Origin: Actinoplanes sp. M2I2
Lineage (GTDB): Bacteria; Actinomycetota; Actinomycetes; Mycobacteriales; Micromonosporaceae
Direction: 5' to 3'
NCBI RefSeq assembly: GCF_023544445.1
Contig: NZ_JALPVJ010000004.1
Span: 62,001-126,000 of the forward strand
DNA length: 64,000 nucleotides
Shown: in pieces, positions 27,594 through 36,044 of the stretch
Layout of the letters: each line of letters starts with the position of its first letter
Numbering within the stretch: the stretch's first letter is position 1
Made by a program: the position numbers and the translations under genes
Notes under the pieces: generated by a model
Database searches by the model: none
Told to the model about the DNA's origin: nothing
The model's input: only the letters and a program-made list of their open reading frames with translations

Positions 27594-28079
27594 TCACGCC
27601 ACCTCGACGATGACCTCGACCTCGACCGGCGCGTTCAGGGGCAGCTCGGACACGCCGACGGCGCTGCGGGCGTGCCGGCCCTGCTCGCCGAAGACGTCAC
27701 CGAAAAGGTTGGACGCCCCGTTGATCACCGCGGGCTGGGCGGTGAAGCCCGGAGCCGACGCCACGAAGCCGGTCAGCTTGACGATCTTCACGACCCTGCC
27801 CAGGCCGATCAGCGACTCGATCGCCGCGAGGGCGTTCAGCCCGCACAGCCGGGCCAGCTCGGTGCCCTGCTCGGCGGTGACCTCGGCGCCGACCTTGCCG
27901 ATCTGCGGCAGCTTGCCCTCGACGAGCGGCAGCTGACCGGAGACGTACACGTAGTTGCCGGTCTGCACGGCCGGGACGTACGACGCCAGCGGCGGCACGA
28001 CCTTGGGCAGCGTCAGGCCCAGCTCGGCCAGCCGCGCGTACGCGTCGACGCCACCCTCGCCACTGATCGGCGTCGTCAT
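27594..28079 (-). CDS. RidA/YjgF-family protein
   Basis: Proteins of this family deaminate reactive enamine/imine intermediates or bind small metabolites, usually as trimers. The 161-residue product is a long-form actinobacterial member with YVSGQLPLVEGKLPQIGKVG, CGLNALAAIESLIGLGRVVK and the C-terminal LPLNAPVEVEVIVEVA. The canonical RidA substrate Arg in RxQ is not obvious, so enzymatic function is uncertain. Its ATG overlaps the stop of the upstream DUF4177 gene (ATGA), so the two are co-translated. The MBL gene follows after 109 bp. Confidence 0.88.
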   Translation of the reverse strand: MTTPISGEGGVDAYARLAELGLTLPKVVPPLASYVPAVQTGNYVYVSGQLPLVEGKLPQIGKVGAEVTAEQGTELARLCGLNALAAIESLIGLGRVVKIVKLTGFVASAPGFTAQPAVINGASNLFGDVFGEQGRHARSAVGVSELPLNAPVEVEVIVEVA

Positions 28080-28231
28080 GATTTGGGCCGCTTCAGATAA
28101 GCGACCAACTGCTCGGCGTTCGGGCCGGGCACCACCTGGACGAGCTCCCAGCCGTCCTCGCCCCAGTTGTCGAGGATCTGCTTGGTCGCGTGGACCAGCA
28201 GGGGCACGGTCACGTACTCCCACTTCTGCAT
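28076..28231 (-). CDS. Small DUF4177-family protein (51 residues)
   Basis: This short gene reads MQKWEYVTVPLLVHATKQ, then a GEDGWELVQVV core and the end LKRPKS. The KWEYxxV start and the GWELV motif identify DUF4177, whose function is unknown. GGGAG precedes the ATG with about 8-nt spacing. The stop codon TGA overlaps the ridA ATG by four bases. M. tuberculosis has an equivalent small gene between its RidA and ArsA-like genes (from memory, Rv3678A), so the pairing is conserved over a long distance. Confidence 0.85.
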   Translation of the reverse strand: MQKWEYVTVPLLVHATKQILDNWGEDGWELVQVVPGPNAEQLVAYLKRPKS

Positions 28232-28294
28232 CGCTGCCTACTCCCTAATCGTCGGAACCTCGATCAGCTTAGGGCCCGCGACGAGGCCGCCTTG

Positions 28295-28300
28295 GCTAGG
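28295..28300 (+). promoter_or_regulatory. Candidate -10 box (TAGGCT) for the anchored repeat protein
   Basis: TAGGCT lies about 50 nt before the ATG at 28350, in the 118-bp divergent spacer with the DUF4177 gene. Confidence 0.35.
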
Positions 28301-28349
28301 CTGAGCGAGCCGCGGAGCGGACGATCACCGGGAGAACACGGAGGGCGAC

Positions 28350-29348
28350 ATGACGCACCCGCAGGGCGGTGAGCCGGGTCGTCCCCCGCTCGAGCTGCCC
28401 CACGAGTGGCCGCCTCCCGCACCGAGCTCCGCTGAGCAGACACCGAGCTTCGCTGAGCAGACACCGAGCTCCGCTGAGCAGACACCGAGCTCCGCTGAGC
28501 AGACACCGAGCTTCGCTGAGCAGACGCCGAGCTTCGCTGAGCCCGCACCGAGCTCCGCTCCCGAGCCCAGGCCGGTGGGCGACTTCATCGACGCCGGCCC
28601 CGCGCCGGACGACGCCCCCTACCCGCCGCCCGGAGCCTTCGCCGACGAGAGCCCGTCACCCGGCGCCGAGGACCTCTCGTCCGGCGGCCCGGACAGCACC
28701 CAGGTGATCCCGACCGAGCCGAGCGGCTGGCAGCCGGCTCCGGCCACCTCGCCCTGGCACGCCCAGCACGAGGCGCCCGGCGAGTGGCAGACCACGCCGC
28801 CCGAGCATCTGGCCTGGCAGCATTCGATCCCGGCCGAGACTCCGGCGCCCGAGCCGATCTGGTCCGGCGGGCCGCAGCCCTACCAGCTGCCGGCCGAGGC
28901 CGCTCCGCGCCGCCGGGGCGCGCTCTGGGTCTCGCTGGCGCTGGCCGGCACCCTCTTCCTCTGTGGCGGGGGCGCCGTCTCGGCCTATTTCCTGCTACGG
29001 GACGCCGACAACCCCGGCTCGCCCGACCCGGCCACGGCGGTCGACCGCTTCCTCACCGCCGTCTACACCGAGCAGGACGCCACCGCGGCCGACGACCTGG
29101 TCTGCCGCGAGGCCCGGGACGAGACGAAGATCTCGGACCGGGTCACCGACATCAAGGCGTACGCCGCCGGCTACACCGACCCGGTCTTCCGCTGGGCCGA
29201 TCCCCAGGTCTCCGACGCCTCCGAGGACCGCGCCCTGGTCACGGTCGAGCTCACCCTGTCCACCGCCGACGAGAAGACGTCGTCGCAGGCTCTCGAGTTC
29301 ACCGTGATCCGCAAGACCGGATGGCTGGTCTGCGAGGTGACCGGCTGA
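28350..29348 (+). CDS. Single-pass membrane protein with TPSSAEQ repeats and extracellular NTF2-like domain
   Basis: The 332-residue product has no named function. Residues ~24-70 are seven-residue repeats ([14 protein letters not shown]), and the region to ~188 is Pro/Ala-rich and disordered. One membrane helix ([25 protein letters not shown]) follows near 191-215. The outside domain of ~110 residues ([25 protein letters not shown]...WLVCEVTG) resembles NTF2/DUF4878-like lumazine-type folds, with two Cys that may pair. GGAGGGCGAC precedes the ATG. It is immediately upstream of arsA1 (23 bp). A membrane-anchored partner of the ArsA-like ATPases is possible but only inferred from position. Confidence 0.75.
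   Translation: MTHPQGGEPGRPPLELPHEWPPPAPSSAEQTPSFAEQTPSSAEQTPSSAEQTPSFAEQTPSFAEPAPSSAPEPRPVGDFIDAGPAPDDAPYPPPGAFADESPSPGAEDLSSGGPDSTQVIPTEPSGWQPAPATSPWHAQHEAPGEWQTTPPEHLAWQHSIPAETPAPEPIWSGGPQPYQLPAEAAPRRRGALWVSLALAGTLFLCGGGAVSAYFLLRDADNPGSPDPATAVDRFLTAVYTEQDATAADDLVCREARDETKISDRVTDIKAYAAGYTDPVFRWADPQVSDASEDRALVTVELTLSTADEKTSSQALEFTVIRKTGWLVCEVTG
28421..28558. repeat. 21-bp in-frame minisatellite (six to seven units)
   Basis: ACCGAGCTCCGCTGAGCAGAC repeats with an exact 21-bp period from 28421. Units differ mainly by one C/T change, which swaps Ser for Phe in TPSSAEQ. Near-identity implies recent slippage and likely strain-to-strain length variation. Confidence 0.92.
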
Positions 29349-29358
29349 CCGGTCGCCG

Positions 29359-29364
29359 TACCGT
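29359..29364 (+). promoter_or_regulatory. Candidate -10 box (TACCGT), leaderless start of arsA1
   Basis: TACCGT ends 7 nt before the ATG at 29372, in the 23-bp gap after the upstream gene. Confidence 0.45.
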
Positions 29365-29371
29365 TGAGGCC

Positions 29372-30325
29372 ATGGGCGAGCACGTCAGCAGATGGCCGGC
29401 ACGACTGCATGTGGTGACCGGCAAGGGTGGCACCGGCAAGACCAGCGTCGCCGCGGCTCTGGCTCTGGGCCTGGCCGCCGGGGGCAAGCGCACGTTGCTG
29501 GTCGAGGTCGAGGGCCGGCAGGGCATCGCCCAGCTCTTCGAGACCGAGCCGCTGCCCTACCAGGAGCTGCGCATCGCCAAGGTGGCCGGCGGCGGTGAGG
29601 TGCGCGCGCTCGCGGTCGACCCCGAGGAGGCCCTCCTCGAATACCTCGACATGTTCTACCACCTCGGCGCGGCCGGCCGGGCGCTGCGCAAGGTCGGCGC
29701 CATCGACTTCGCCACCACGATCGCCCCCGGGCTGCGCGACGTCCTGCTCACCGGCAAGGTCAAGGAGGCGACCACCCGTTCCCAGGACGGGCGCCGGGCG
29801 TACGACGCCGTGGTGCTCGACGCCCCGCCGACCGGCCGCATCGGTCGCTTCCTCAACGTCACCGCCGAGACCGCCAAGCTGGCCAAGGTCGGCCCGATCA
29901 AGACCCAGAGCGACGGGGTCGCCTCCCTGCTGCGCTCGCCGATCACGTCGGTGCACGTCGTCACCCTGCTCGAGGAGATGCCGGTGCAGGAGACGCTCGA
30001 CGCGATCGCCGAGCTCAGCGCGCTGCACATCCCGGTCGGCCGGATCGTGCTCAACGCCACCCGCCCCGCGCTGGTGACCGGCGGCAAGGTGACCAAGGCC
30101 GAGCTCAAGCGGGGTCTGGCCGAGGCCGGGCTGGCCACCGACGCGGCCACCGTGAACGGGCTGGCCACCGAGGTGCGCGACCACCTCACCCGCCGGGAGC
30201 TGGAGGAGTCGCTGCGCACCGAGCTGACCGAGACCGGCCGCCCCCTGGTCGAGCTGCCGCTGCTGCCCCGCGGGGTCGATCAGGCCGGGCTCGACGAGCT
30301 GGCCGAGGTGCTGATGAGTGCGTGA
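29372..30325 (+). CDS. ArsA/Get3-like ATPase, first of pair
   Basis: This 317-residue SIMIBI-class ATPase has the deviant Walker A motif VTGKGGTGKTS near residue 14, switch-like VVLDAPPTGRI, and TLLEEMP. It corresponds by position and type to M. tuberculosis Rv3679, one half of a pair described as intermediate between ArsA and Get3. No arsenic genes or ArsB pump are nearby, so arsenite export is unlikely. The conserved linkage to whiB4 and ponA2 points to an envelope or redox-related role, perhaps membrane protein handling (inference). The ATG at 29372 follows a TACCGT box by 7 nt. Confidence 0.9.
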   Translation: MGEHVSRWPARLHVVTGKGGTGKTSVAAALALGLAAGGKRTLLVEVEGRQGIAQLFETEPLPYQELRIAKVAGGGEVRALAVDPEEALLEYLDMFYHLGAAGRALRKVGAIDFATTIAPGLRDVLLTGKVKEATTRSQDGRRAYDAVVLDAPPTGRIGRFLNVTAETAKLAKVGPIKTQSDGVASLLRSPITSVHVVTLLEEMPVQETLDAIAELSALHIPVGRIVLNATRPALVTGGKVTKAELKRGLAEAGLATDAATVNGLATEVRDHLTRRELEESLRTELTETGRPLVELPLLPRGVDQAGLDELAEVLMSA

Positions 30326-30362
30326 CCGGCCACAGTCGCCGTGCGTCGGATCAACTTCGGAC

Positions 30363-30368
30363 TACCCT
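30363..30368 (+). promoter_or_regulatory. Candidate -10 box (TACCCT), leaderless start of arsA2
   Basis: TACCCT ends 6 nt before the GTG at 30375. Confidence 0.5.
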
Positions 30369-30374
30369 TGAGTA

Positions 30375-31541
30375 GTGGCTGACGTGAGCGCCGAATTTGA
30401 AGCGAGTGCCGAATTCGACAGCTCGGCACGACTCGACGTCGATGGTCTGCTCGCCGACCCGTCCACCCGGATCGTCGTGTGCTGCGGCGCCGGCGGGGTC
30501 GGCAAGACGACGACCGCGGCGGCGCTCGGCCTGCGGGCGGCCGAGGTGCACGGGCGGCGCACCGTGGTGCTCACCATCGACCCGGCCCGCCGCCTGGCCC
30601 AGTCGATGGGTCTCAGCGAGCTCGACAACACCCCGCGCCAGGTCAAGGGCATCGACGGCGACAGCGGCGGCGAGCTGCACGCCATGATGCTCGACATGAA
30701 GCGGACCTTCGACGAGGTGGTGCAGCAGCACACCACGCCGCAGCGGGCCACCGAGATCTTCGCGAACCCGTTCTATCAGGCCATGAGCTCGACCTTCGCC
30801 GGCACGCAGGAGTACATGGCGATGGAGAAGCTGGGCCAGCTGCGGGCCACCGACGAGTGGGACCTCATCGTGGTCGACACGCCGCCGTCGCGGTCCGCTC
30901 TCGACTTCCTCGACGCTCCGGCCCGGCTGTCCCGGTTCCTCGACGGTCGCATGCTGCGCATGTTGCTCGCTCCGGCGCGCGGTGGCCGCAGCATGTTCAG
31001 CCTGGTCACAGCGTCGTTCGGATTGTTCTCGCGGACCGTGCAGAAGGTCCTGGGCGCCCAGCTGCTGACCGATCTATCGGGTTTCGTGGCCGCGCTGGAC
31101 TCGATGTTCGGCGGCTTCCGGCAGCGGGCCGACCAGACGTACCGGATCCTGCAGGACCCGCAGACCGCGTTCCTGTTGGTGGCCGCGCCCGAGCGGGACG
31201 CCGTACGCGAGGCCGCCTATTTCGCCGAGCGCCTGGTCGCCGAGCGGATGCCGCTCGCCGGTCTGGTGCTCAACCGCATGCACCGGTCCGCGGCGCCGGG
31301 CCTCTCGGCCGAGGCCTCGCTCGCCGCGGCCGAGGCGCTGACCGCCGCCGGTGACCACCCGCTGACCGCCGACGCGCTGCTCATCCACGCCAACCTGGTC
31401 AGCCAGACCGAGCGCGAGGAGCGGGTCGCGGCGAAGTTCACCGACGCCTTCCCGGCGGTGCCCACGGTCTCGGTCACGGCGCAGCCCGCCGACGTTCACG
31501 ACGTCGACGGGCTGCGGACGATCGGTGCGCTCCTGGCGTGA
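30375..31541 (+). CDS. ArsA/Get3-like ATPase, second of pair
   Basis: The 388-residue partner of the preceding gene has Walker A CGAGGVGKTTTAAALGL near residue 38, TIDPARRLAQSMG (the ArsA/Get3 switch with Asp), and IVVDTPPSRSALDFLD. A middle helical segment with Met-rich and Phe-rich patches (MLRMLLAPARGG, FGLFSRTVQKVLG) resembles the Get3 hydrophobic client groove. The product probably heterodimerises with the arsA1 product. It ends 9 bp before the converging whiB4 stop, with no hairpin between them. Confidence 0.9.
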   Translation: MADVSAEFEASAEFDSSARLDVDGLLADPSTRIVVCCGAGGVGKTTTAAALGLRAAEVHGRRTVVLTIDPARRLAQSMGLSELDNTPRQVKGIDGDSGGELHAMMLDMKRTFDEVVQQHTTPQRATEIFANPFYQAMSSTFAGTQEYMAMEKLGQLRATDEWDLIVVDTPPSRSALDFLDAPARLSRFLDGRMLRMLLAPARGGRSMFSLVTASFGLFSRTVQKVLGAQLLTDLSGFVAALDSMFGGFRQRADQTYRILQDPQTAFLLVAAPERDAVREAAYFAERLVAERMPLAGLVLNRMHRSAAPGLSAEASLAAAEALTAAGDHPLTADALLIHANLVSQTEREERVAAKFTDAFPAVPTVSVTAQPADVHDVDGLRTIGALLA

Positions 31542-31550
31542 CCGCCGCCG

Positions 31551-31853
31551 TCAGCGGGTGGGGACGAGCACCTTGTCGGCGCCCTTGTCCCGCATCGCGG
31601 CCTCGAACATCTTGCGCCAACTCGCCACGTGCGGGTGGCGGCGCAGCAGCGCGCGCCTCTCCCGCTCGGTCATGCCTCCCCAGACGCCGAATTCGATCCT
31701 GTTGTCCAGGGCATCGGCGAGGCACTCGTAGCGGACCGGGCAGCTGCGGCAGATCCTCTTCGCCACGTTCTGCTCGGCGCCCTGCACGAAAAGCGCGTCA
31801 GGGTCGCCACTCTGACACGCCGCCATGCTGGGCCAGTCGCTGATCATCCCCAT
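31551..31853 (-). CDS. whiB4: WhiB-family iron-sulfur regulator (WhiB4 type)
   Basis: This 100-residue redox-sensing DNA-binding or sigma-binding protein has the four cluster Cys at 13, 35, 38 and 44 (C...CRSCPVRYEC), the GVWGG turn, and a basic C-terminal helix (ERERRALLRRHP). Location next to arsA2 and opposite ponA2 matches whiB4 of mycobacteria, which responds to O2 and NO. The ATG at 31853 follows GGGGGGA at about 8 nt; a second in-frame ATG at 31847 is possible. Transcription is divergent from ponA2 over a 335-bp spacer. Confidence 0.93.
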   Translation of the reverse strand: MGMISDWPSMAACQSGDPDALFVQGAEQNVAKRICRSCPVRYECLADALDNRIEFGVWGGMTERERRALLRRHPHVASWRKMFEAAMRDKGADKVLVPTR

Positions 31854-32188
31854 GTGTAAACGTCCCCCCTTGCGTTACCCCCCTCGACGCCCGCGTTGCT
31901 CATGCCCCTCAGCTGAGTTCAGTCCCCAAGCGGCGCAGACGTCGTGCGACAAGCTCGCCGGACCATCATGCTCTGTAGTCGGGCGATTACGCAACGTTGT
32001 ACCTGAAATACGTACAGCTCGGTTGTTCCGGGCGAATGCCACGGGGCCCATGGCATCAGCTTCGGTGCGGCATCGGCGGGGTACCGGCAAAACTCCCCAA
32101 GATCTGACCACGCGGGGCACAATGAATCGGGGCGAAGCGTGACCTTTCCGATGGGCGGTCGCGTGCTCTCTTCGCGTACCCTGCTCAG
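31854..32188. other. Divergent regulatory spacer between whiB4 and ponA2
   Basis: This 335-bp region has no convincing gene. It holds the whiB4 ribosome binding site at its left edge and the ponA2 -10 box (TACCCT, 32177-32182) at its right edge. The middle is less GC-rich, around TACCTGAAATACGTACAGC, and is the likely place for regulator sites. No clear TGTGA-N6-TCACA Crp site was seen. Confidence 0.6.
32177..32182 (+). promoter_or_regulatory. Candidate -10 box (TACCCT), leaderless start of ponA2
   Basis: TACCCT ends 6 nt before the GTG at 32189, and no ribosome binding site fits between. Confidence 0.5.
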
Positions 32189-34603
32189 GTGACCTCCTGG
32201 ATGCGCAGACGCGATCACAACATCTTCGCCAACGCGACGTCGTTGCTGATCTGCGGTTTACTGGCCGGCGTCGTCGTGGCGGCCGCCGCCTTCCCCGCCG
32301 CCGCCATGTCCGGCCTGGCCGCCAAGGCCGGCGGTGAGACGTTCGCGCAGCTGCCCAGTGAGCTCAAGGACTACAGCTCCCCGCAGATCACCCGCATCTA
32401 CGCGGCGGACAAGAAGACGCAGATCTCGCAGTTCTACGACGAGTTCCGCAGCGACGTCCCGCTCAAGGACATGTCCAAGCACATGCCCGCCGCGATGATC
32501 TCCGCCGAGGACCGCGAGTTCGCCAACCACAACGGCGTCGACCTCAAGGGTGTCGCCCGCGCGTTCGTGAGCAACAGCGGCAAGTCGGAGTCCAAGCAGG
32601 GCGCCTCGACCATCACCATGCAGTACGTGCGGATGTCGCTGGCCTACTCGGCGACCAACCCGCAGGAGGTGGTCGACGCCACCAAGGACACGCCGAAGCG
32701 CAAGATCACCGAGATGAAGTACGCGATCCAGGTCGAGAAGGAACTGAGCAAAGACCAGATCATCGAGCGCTACCTCAACATCGCGCCGTTCGGCAACCAG
32801 GCCTACGGGGTCTACGCGGCCAGCCAGGTCTACTTCAACAAGAAGCCCAAGGACCTGACGGCCGGCCAGGCCGCGATGCTCGCCGGCATGGTCAAGGCGC
32901 CCTCCAGCTTCAACCCGACCAGCGCCGAGGGCTACAAGCTGATCAAGCAGCGCCGGGACAACTACATCCTCCCGGCCATGGTCGAGATGGGAAAGCTGAC
33001 CCAGGCCGAGGCCGACAAGGCCAAGAAGGAAGCGATCCCGCGCCAGGTCAAGCCGGTCGGCAACGGCTGCGTCTCGGTCGCCAACAACAACTGGGGCTTC
33101 TTCTGCGACTACTTCTACCGCTGGTGGATGAGCCAGGAGGCCTTCGGCGCCACCCCGTACGACCGGGAGCGACGCCTCAAGAGCGGTGGCTACCGGATCA
33201 TCACGACGCTCGACCTCGGGGCCCAGGCCGACGCCCGTAAGCGCATCAACAAGCGCATCGAGGACAACGACAAGAACGCCCTGCTGCTCGCCGCGACCGA
33301 GCCGGGCACCGGCAAGGTGCGGCTGCTGGCGGCCAACCGCAAGTACAAGCTGCCCGACGCGGCGAACCCCAACCCGCTGTCCTCGGACAAGAAGAAGGCG
33401 AGGGCGGGCGTCCGCGCGACCTACCCGAACACGACCAACCCGCTGCTCAGCGGCGGTGGCGACATCAGCGGTTACCAGGCCGGCTCGGTGTTCAAGATCT
33501 TCACGATCATCGCCGCGCTCGAGAAGGGCTACCCGCTCGCCTATCCCATCAAGGCGGAGAAGCGGTTCAAGTCGGAATACATCATCAGCTCGAGCAACGA
33601 CTCGGCCTGTCCCGGCACGCACTTCTGGTGTCCCAGCAACTCGGGTGGCGGCGGTGAGGGCCTCTACGACATGCACTCGGCCTTCGCGAAATCGATCAAC
33701 ACGTACTTCGTGCCGCTCGAGCAACAGGTCGGCGCCGAGAACGTGGTGGCCGTGGCCAAGCGGTTCGGCGTGCAGTTCCGCGTGCCGCAGGACGCCAAGT
33801 ACGCGAACGACCCGGCGTCCGCCAACCAGTGGGGAGCGTTCACGCTCGGCGTGTCCGCGTCGACCCCGCTGGACATGGCGAACGCGTACGCCACGCTGGC
33901 CGGTGACGGCATGTACTGCGAACCCACCCCGATCGAGCAGATCAGCACGCAGGACGGCAACAAGCTCGACATCGGCAAGCCGCGCTGCATCCGGGCGACC
34001 AGCAAGGACGTGGCCCGGGCGGCCCTCGACGCGGCCCGCTGCCCGGTCGGCGACTCGGCTCAGATGGGTCGCTGCAACGGCGCCACGGCTCGCCAGACCA
34101 AGTCGACGGTCAAGCACCCGGTGTTCGGCAAGACCGGCACCACCGACGCCGACAAGACGGCCGCGCTGATCGCCGGCACCACATCCCTGGTCGTCGCCGG
34201 TTACCTGGTCAACCCCGACTGGCCCGACCACCGCGACCGCATGTCGCACGACGTCGTCAACCCGGCCGTCTACCAGACCCTCGGCGACTTCATGAAGGGC
34301 AAGCCGAAGGAACAGTTCAAGGAGCCGGAAAACCGCAAGATCGCCTACGGCGACCAGAAGTCCATCCCCAACGTCGAGTGCGATGCGATCGACGACGCCC
34401 GCAGCCGCATCGAGGACGCCGGCTTCGAGGTCTCGATCGGCAGCGACGTCGAGTCGGACTGCCCGGCCGGCACCGCGGCCGGCACGAGCCCGGGCAACCG
34501 CACCATCAAGGGCGGCTTCGTGACCATCAACCCGAGCAAGGGCCGCGCCGAGACCCCCGGCGGACCGGGCAGCACCCCGCCGTCCGGCAGCCCGCCGCGG
34601 TAG
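32189..34603 (+). CDS. ponA2: Class A penicillin-binding protein with PASTA domain (PonA2/PBP1 type)
   Basis: This bifunctional enzyme polymerises glycan strands and cross-links peptides outside the membrane. The 804-residue product has a membrane anchor near residues 15-40, a GT51 transglycosylase with catalytic EDREF (~107) and GASTITMQ, and a transpeptidase with SVFK (~433), SIN (~501) and KTGT (~649). One PASTA domain follows (~710-785) and a Pro/Gly/Ser tail. Several Cys pairs outside (for example CPGTHFWC) suggest disulfides, fitting the TlpA and redox neighbourhood. It is the M. tuberculosis Rv3682 equivalent by position. A long perfect hairpin terminator follows. Confidence 0.94.
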   Translation: MTSWMRRRDHNIFANATSLLICGLLAGVVVAAAAFPAAAMSGLAAKAGGETFAQLPSELKDYSSPQITRIYAADKKTQISQFYDEFRSDVPLKDMSKHMPAAMISAEDREFANHNGVDLKGVARAFVSNSGKSESKQGASTITMQYVRMSLAYSATNPQEVVDATKDTPKRKITEMKYAIQVEKELSKDQIIERYLNIAPFGNQAYGVYAASQVYFNKKPKDLTAGQAAMLAGMVKAPSSFNPTSAEGYKLIKQRRDNYILPAMVEMGKLTQAEADKAKKEAIPRQVKPVGNGCVSVANNNWGFFCDYFYRWWMSQEAFGATPYDRERRLKSGGYRIITTLDLGAQADARKRINKRIEDNDKNALLLAATEPGTGKVRLLAANRKYKLPDAANPNPLSSDKKKARAGVRATYPNTTNPLLSGGGDISGYQAGSVFKIFTIIAALEKGYPLAYPIKAEKRFKSEYIISSSNDSACPGTHFWCPSNSGGGGEGLYDMHSAFAKSINTYFVPLEQQVGAENVVAVAKRFGVQFRVPQDAKYANDPASANQWGAFTLGVSASTPLDMANAYATLAGDGMYCEPTPIEQISTQDGNKLDIGKPRCIRATSKDVARAALDAARCPVGDSAQMGRCNGATARQTKSTVKHPVFGKTGTTDADKTAALIAGTTSLVVAGYLVNPDWPDHRDRMSHDVVNPAVYQTLGDFMKGKPKEQFKEPENRKIAYGDQKSIPNVECDAIDDARSRIEDAGFEVSIGSDVESDCPAGTAAGTSPGNRTIKGGFVTINPSKGRAETPGGPGSTPPSGSPPR

Positions 34604-34615
34604 AGCACCGTCAGG

Positions 34616-34652
34616 AAGGGCGGGACACCCACATGGGTGTCCCGCCCTTTCC
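34616..34652. terminator. Bidirectional terminator between ponA2 and the repeat-protein gene
   Basis: A 15-bp perfect stem (AAGGGCGGGACACCC, 34616-34630, with its complement at 34635-34649) and a 4-base loop. Flanking T/A tracts are short. It serves ponA2 on the plus strand and the small gene ending at 34653 on the minus strand. Confidence 0.85.
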
Positions 34653-34913
34653 TCATTCCCCGGTCAGCTCGGTCAGCACGTCCCGGGCGTCCCCGCTCCC
34701 GGCGGCCGCGAGCCGCCGCAGCTCGTCCAGGTCGTCCCGCTCGGCCGCCAGCTCGACCAGCACATCCACCGCGTCGCTGCTGCCGGCCGCGGCCAGCCGC
34801 CGCAGCTCCTCGAGATCGCCACGCTCACCGGCCAGCTCGACCAGCTGACCGGTCGCGTCCCCGTCGCCCATGGCGACTCGCTCGCGCAGCTCGGCCGGGT
34901 CGTCGTCGTTCAT
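34653..34913 (-). CDS. Small helical repeat protein (86 residues)
   Basis: The product consists of about two and a half 27-residue repeats: DATGQLVELAGERGDLEEL then RRLAAAGSS, the next beginning DAVDVLVELAAERDDLDEL. Each repeat predicts a two-helix hairpin like TPR/Sel1/HEAT units, so it is probably a small binding protein of unknown partner. The ATG at 34913 has GGAAGGCGAAGG upstream and overlaps the stop of the preceding oxidoreductase gene (ATGA), so the two are coupled. A longer frame starts at 34937 but lacks a ribosome binding site. Confidence 0.75.
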   Translation of the reverse strand: MNDDDPAELRERVAMGDGDATGQLVELAGERGDLEELRRLAAAGSSDAVDVLVELAAERDDLDELRRLAAAGSGDARDVLTELTGE

Positions 34914-35986
34914 CCTTCGCCTTCCGTCGTCGACCATGCCTGCACAGTCGTGGTGATCTCTTGTCCGCCGGCCGCCGCATCCTCGACGGCCAGCGCGAGC
35001 AGATGGTCCTGGGCGCCCTCGGCCAGCGGGTAGGGCGGTGGACCCTCGTTCCGTACCCAGGCGGCCATCGCGTCGAGCAGCGTCGCCGTGGCGATCTCGT
35101 CGTCGTTGAGGCGCGCCCCGGCGTACGGGTTGCGGTAGAGCACCTCACCGCCCAGGGTGATCGTCTCGGTGTCGAAGCCGTTGAGGTCGAGGTCGTGACC
35201 GCTCTGCCGGCGCGTCAGCGCGGTGCGGGCGATGGTCCGCGGCGCGGGCAGGTGCACGATCTCGTCGTCGTTCAGCTCGCCGTGGGTGCCCCGGACCAGG
35301 AGCCGCCGCGAGCGCAGCAGGTTGCGGGTCTGATTGGTGGTGAAGTCGTAGACCGCGGATCGGCCGCCGCCGAAGTCGAGCGTGGCGATGGTCGTGGTGG
35401 CCGGCCTGGGCTCGGTGTCATCGGTCCACCCGCCCCGGTCGAGCGGGTCGAGCAGCGGCGCGACGGTCCGCACGGCCTGGACGGCGGCCGGGTCGTGACC
35501 GACGCCGAGCAGCCCCCGGATCAGCGACATCGCGTGGTACTGCTGCGTCGACGAGACGTGCACCTGAGTGGGCGTGCCGATGATGCCGGACCGCACGGCG
35601 GCGAGCCGGGCGGCGTGCGCGGGCATCAGCAGATACTGCTCGGCCACCTGCACCAGGGCCGATCGGCCGGCCGTCGCCCAGAGCGCCCGCAGACCGGCCA
35701 GGTCCGCGGCCGGCGGCGTCTCGGCCAGCACGGGCAGGCCCAGTCCGACGGCCTCGGCCACGACCCCGGGAGTGGCCATCCGCGGAACGGCCGTGACCAC
35801 GAAGTCCGGCCGAGCCTGTCGCAGACACTCCGTCAGGTCACCGTAGGCCGGCACGGGCAGCGCCCGCCGCCGCGGTTCCCGCACCACGGCGCCGACGCAG
35901 CGCACGCCGGGCAGGGCCTCCGATACGCGGTGGAACGCCGCCGCCCGGAAGCCGAAACCGATGAGTACGAACCTCGACACCCCCAC
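34910..35986 (-). CDS. Gfo/Idh/MocA-family oxidoreductase
   Basis: This 358-residue NAD(P)-dependent dehydrogenase-like protein has an N-terminal Rossmann fold (RFVLIGFGFRAAAFHRV; the usual GxGxxG reads GFGFRA) and the family strand PVLAETPPA, where the common EKP is ETP. A C-terminal GFO_IDH alpha/beta domain carries TIATLDFGGG and an NPYAG segment. The catalytic EKP Lys is therefore not conserved and activity or substrate is uncertain. Sugar-like polyols are typical substrates of the family. It is co-translated with the downstream small repeat protein. Confidence 0.8.
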   Translation of the reverse strand: MGVSRFVLIGFGFRAAAFHRVSEALPGVRCVGAVVREPRRRALPVPAYGDLTECLRQARPDFVVTAVPRMATPGVVAEAVGLGLPVLAETPPAADLAGLRALWATAGRSALVQVAEQYLLMPAHAARLAAVRSGIIGTPTQVHVSSTQQYHAMSLIRGLLGVGHDPAAVQAVRTVAPLLDPLDRGGWTDDTEPRPATTTIATLDFGGGRSAVYDFTTNQTRNLLRSRRLLVRGTHGELNDDEIVHLPAPRTIARTALTRRQSGHDLDLNGFDTETITLGGEVLYRNPYAGARLNDDEIATATLLDAMAAWVRNEGPPPYPLAEGAQDHLLALAVEDAAAGGQEITTTVQAWSTTEGEG

Positions 35987-36044
35987 ACCGTACGGGGACT
36001 GTCGACTCAGGAGCCGGACCGCGTGCGGCCCGGTGGCGGACCGG

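Noticed and set aside
17700..32188. Crp-binding sites (TGTGA-N6-TCACA) in the crp, MBL and whiB4-ponA2 control regions
   Set aside because: No convincing match to both half-sites was seen by eye; a weight-matrix scan would be needed.
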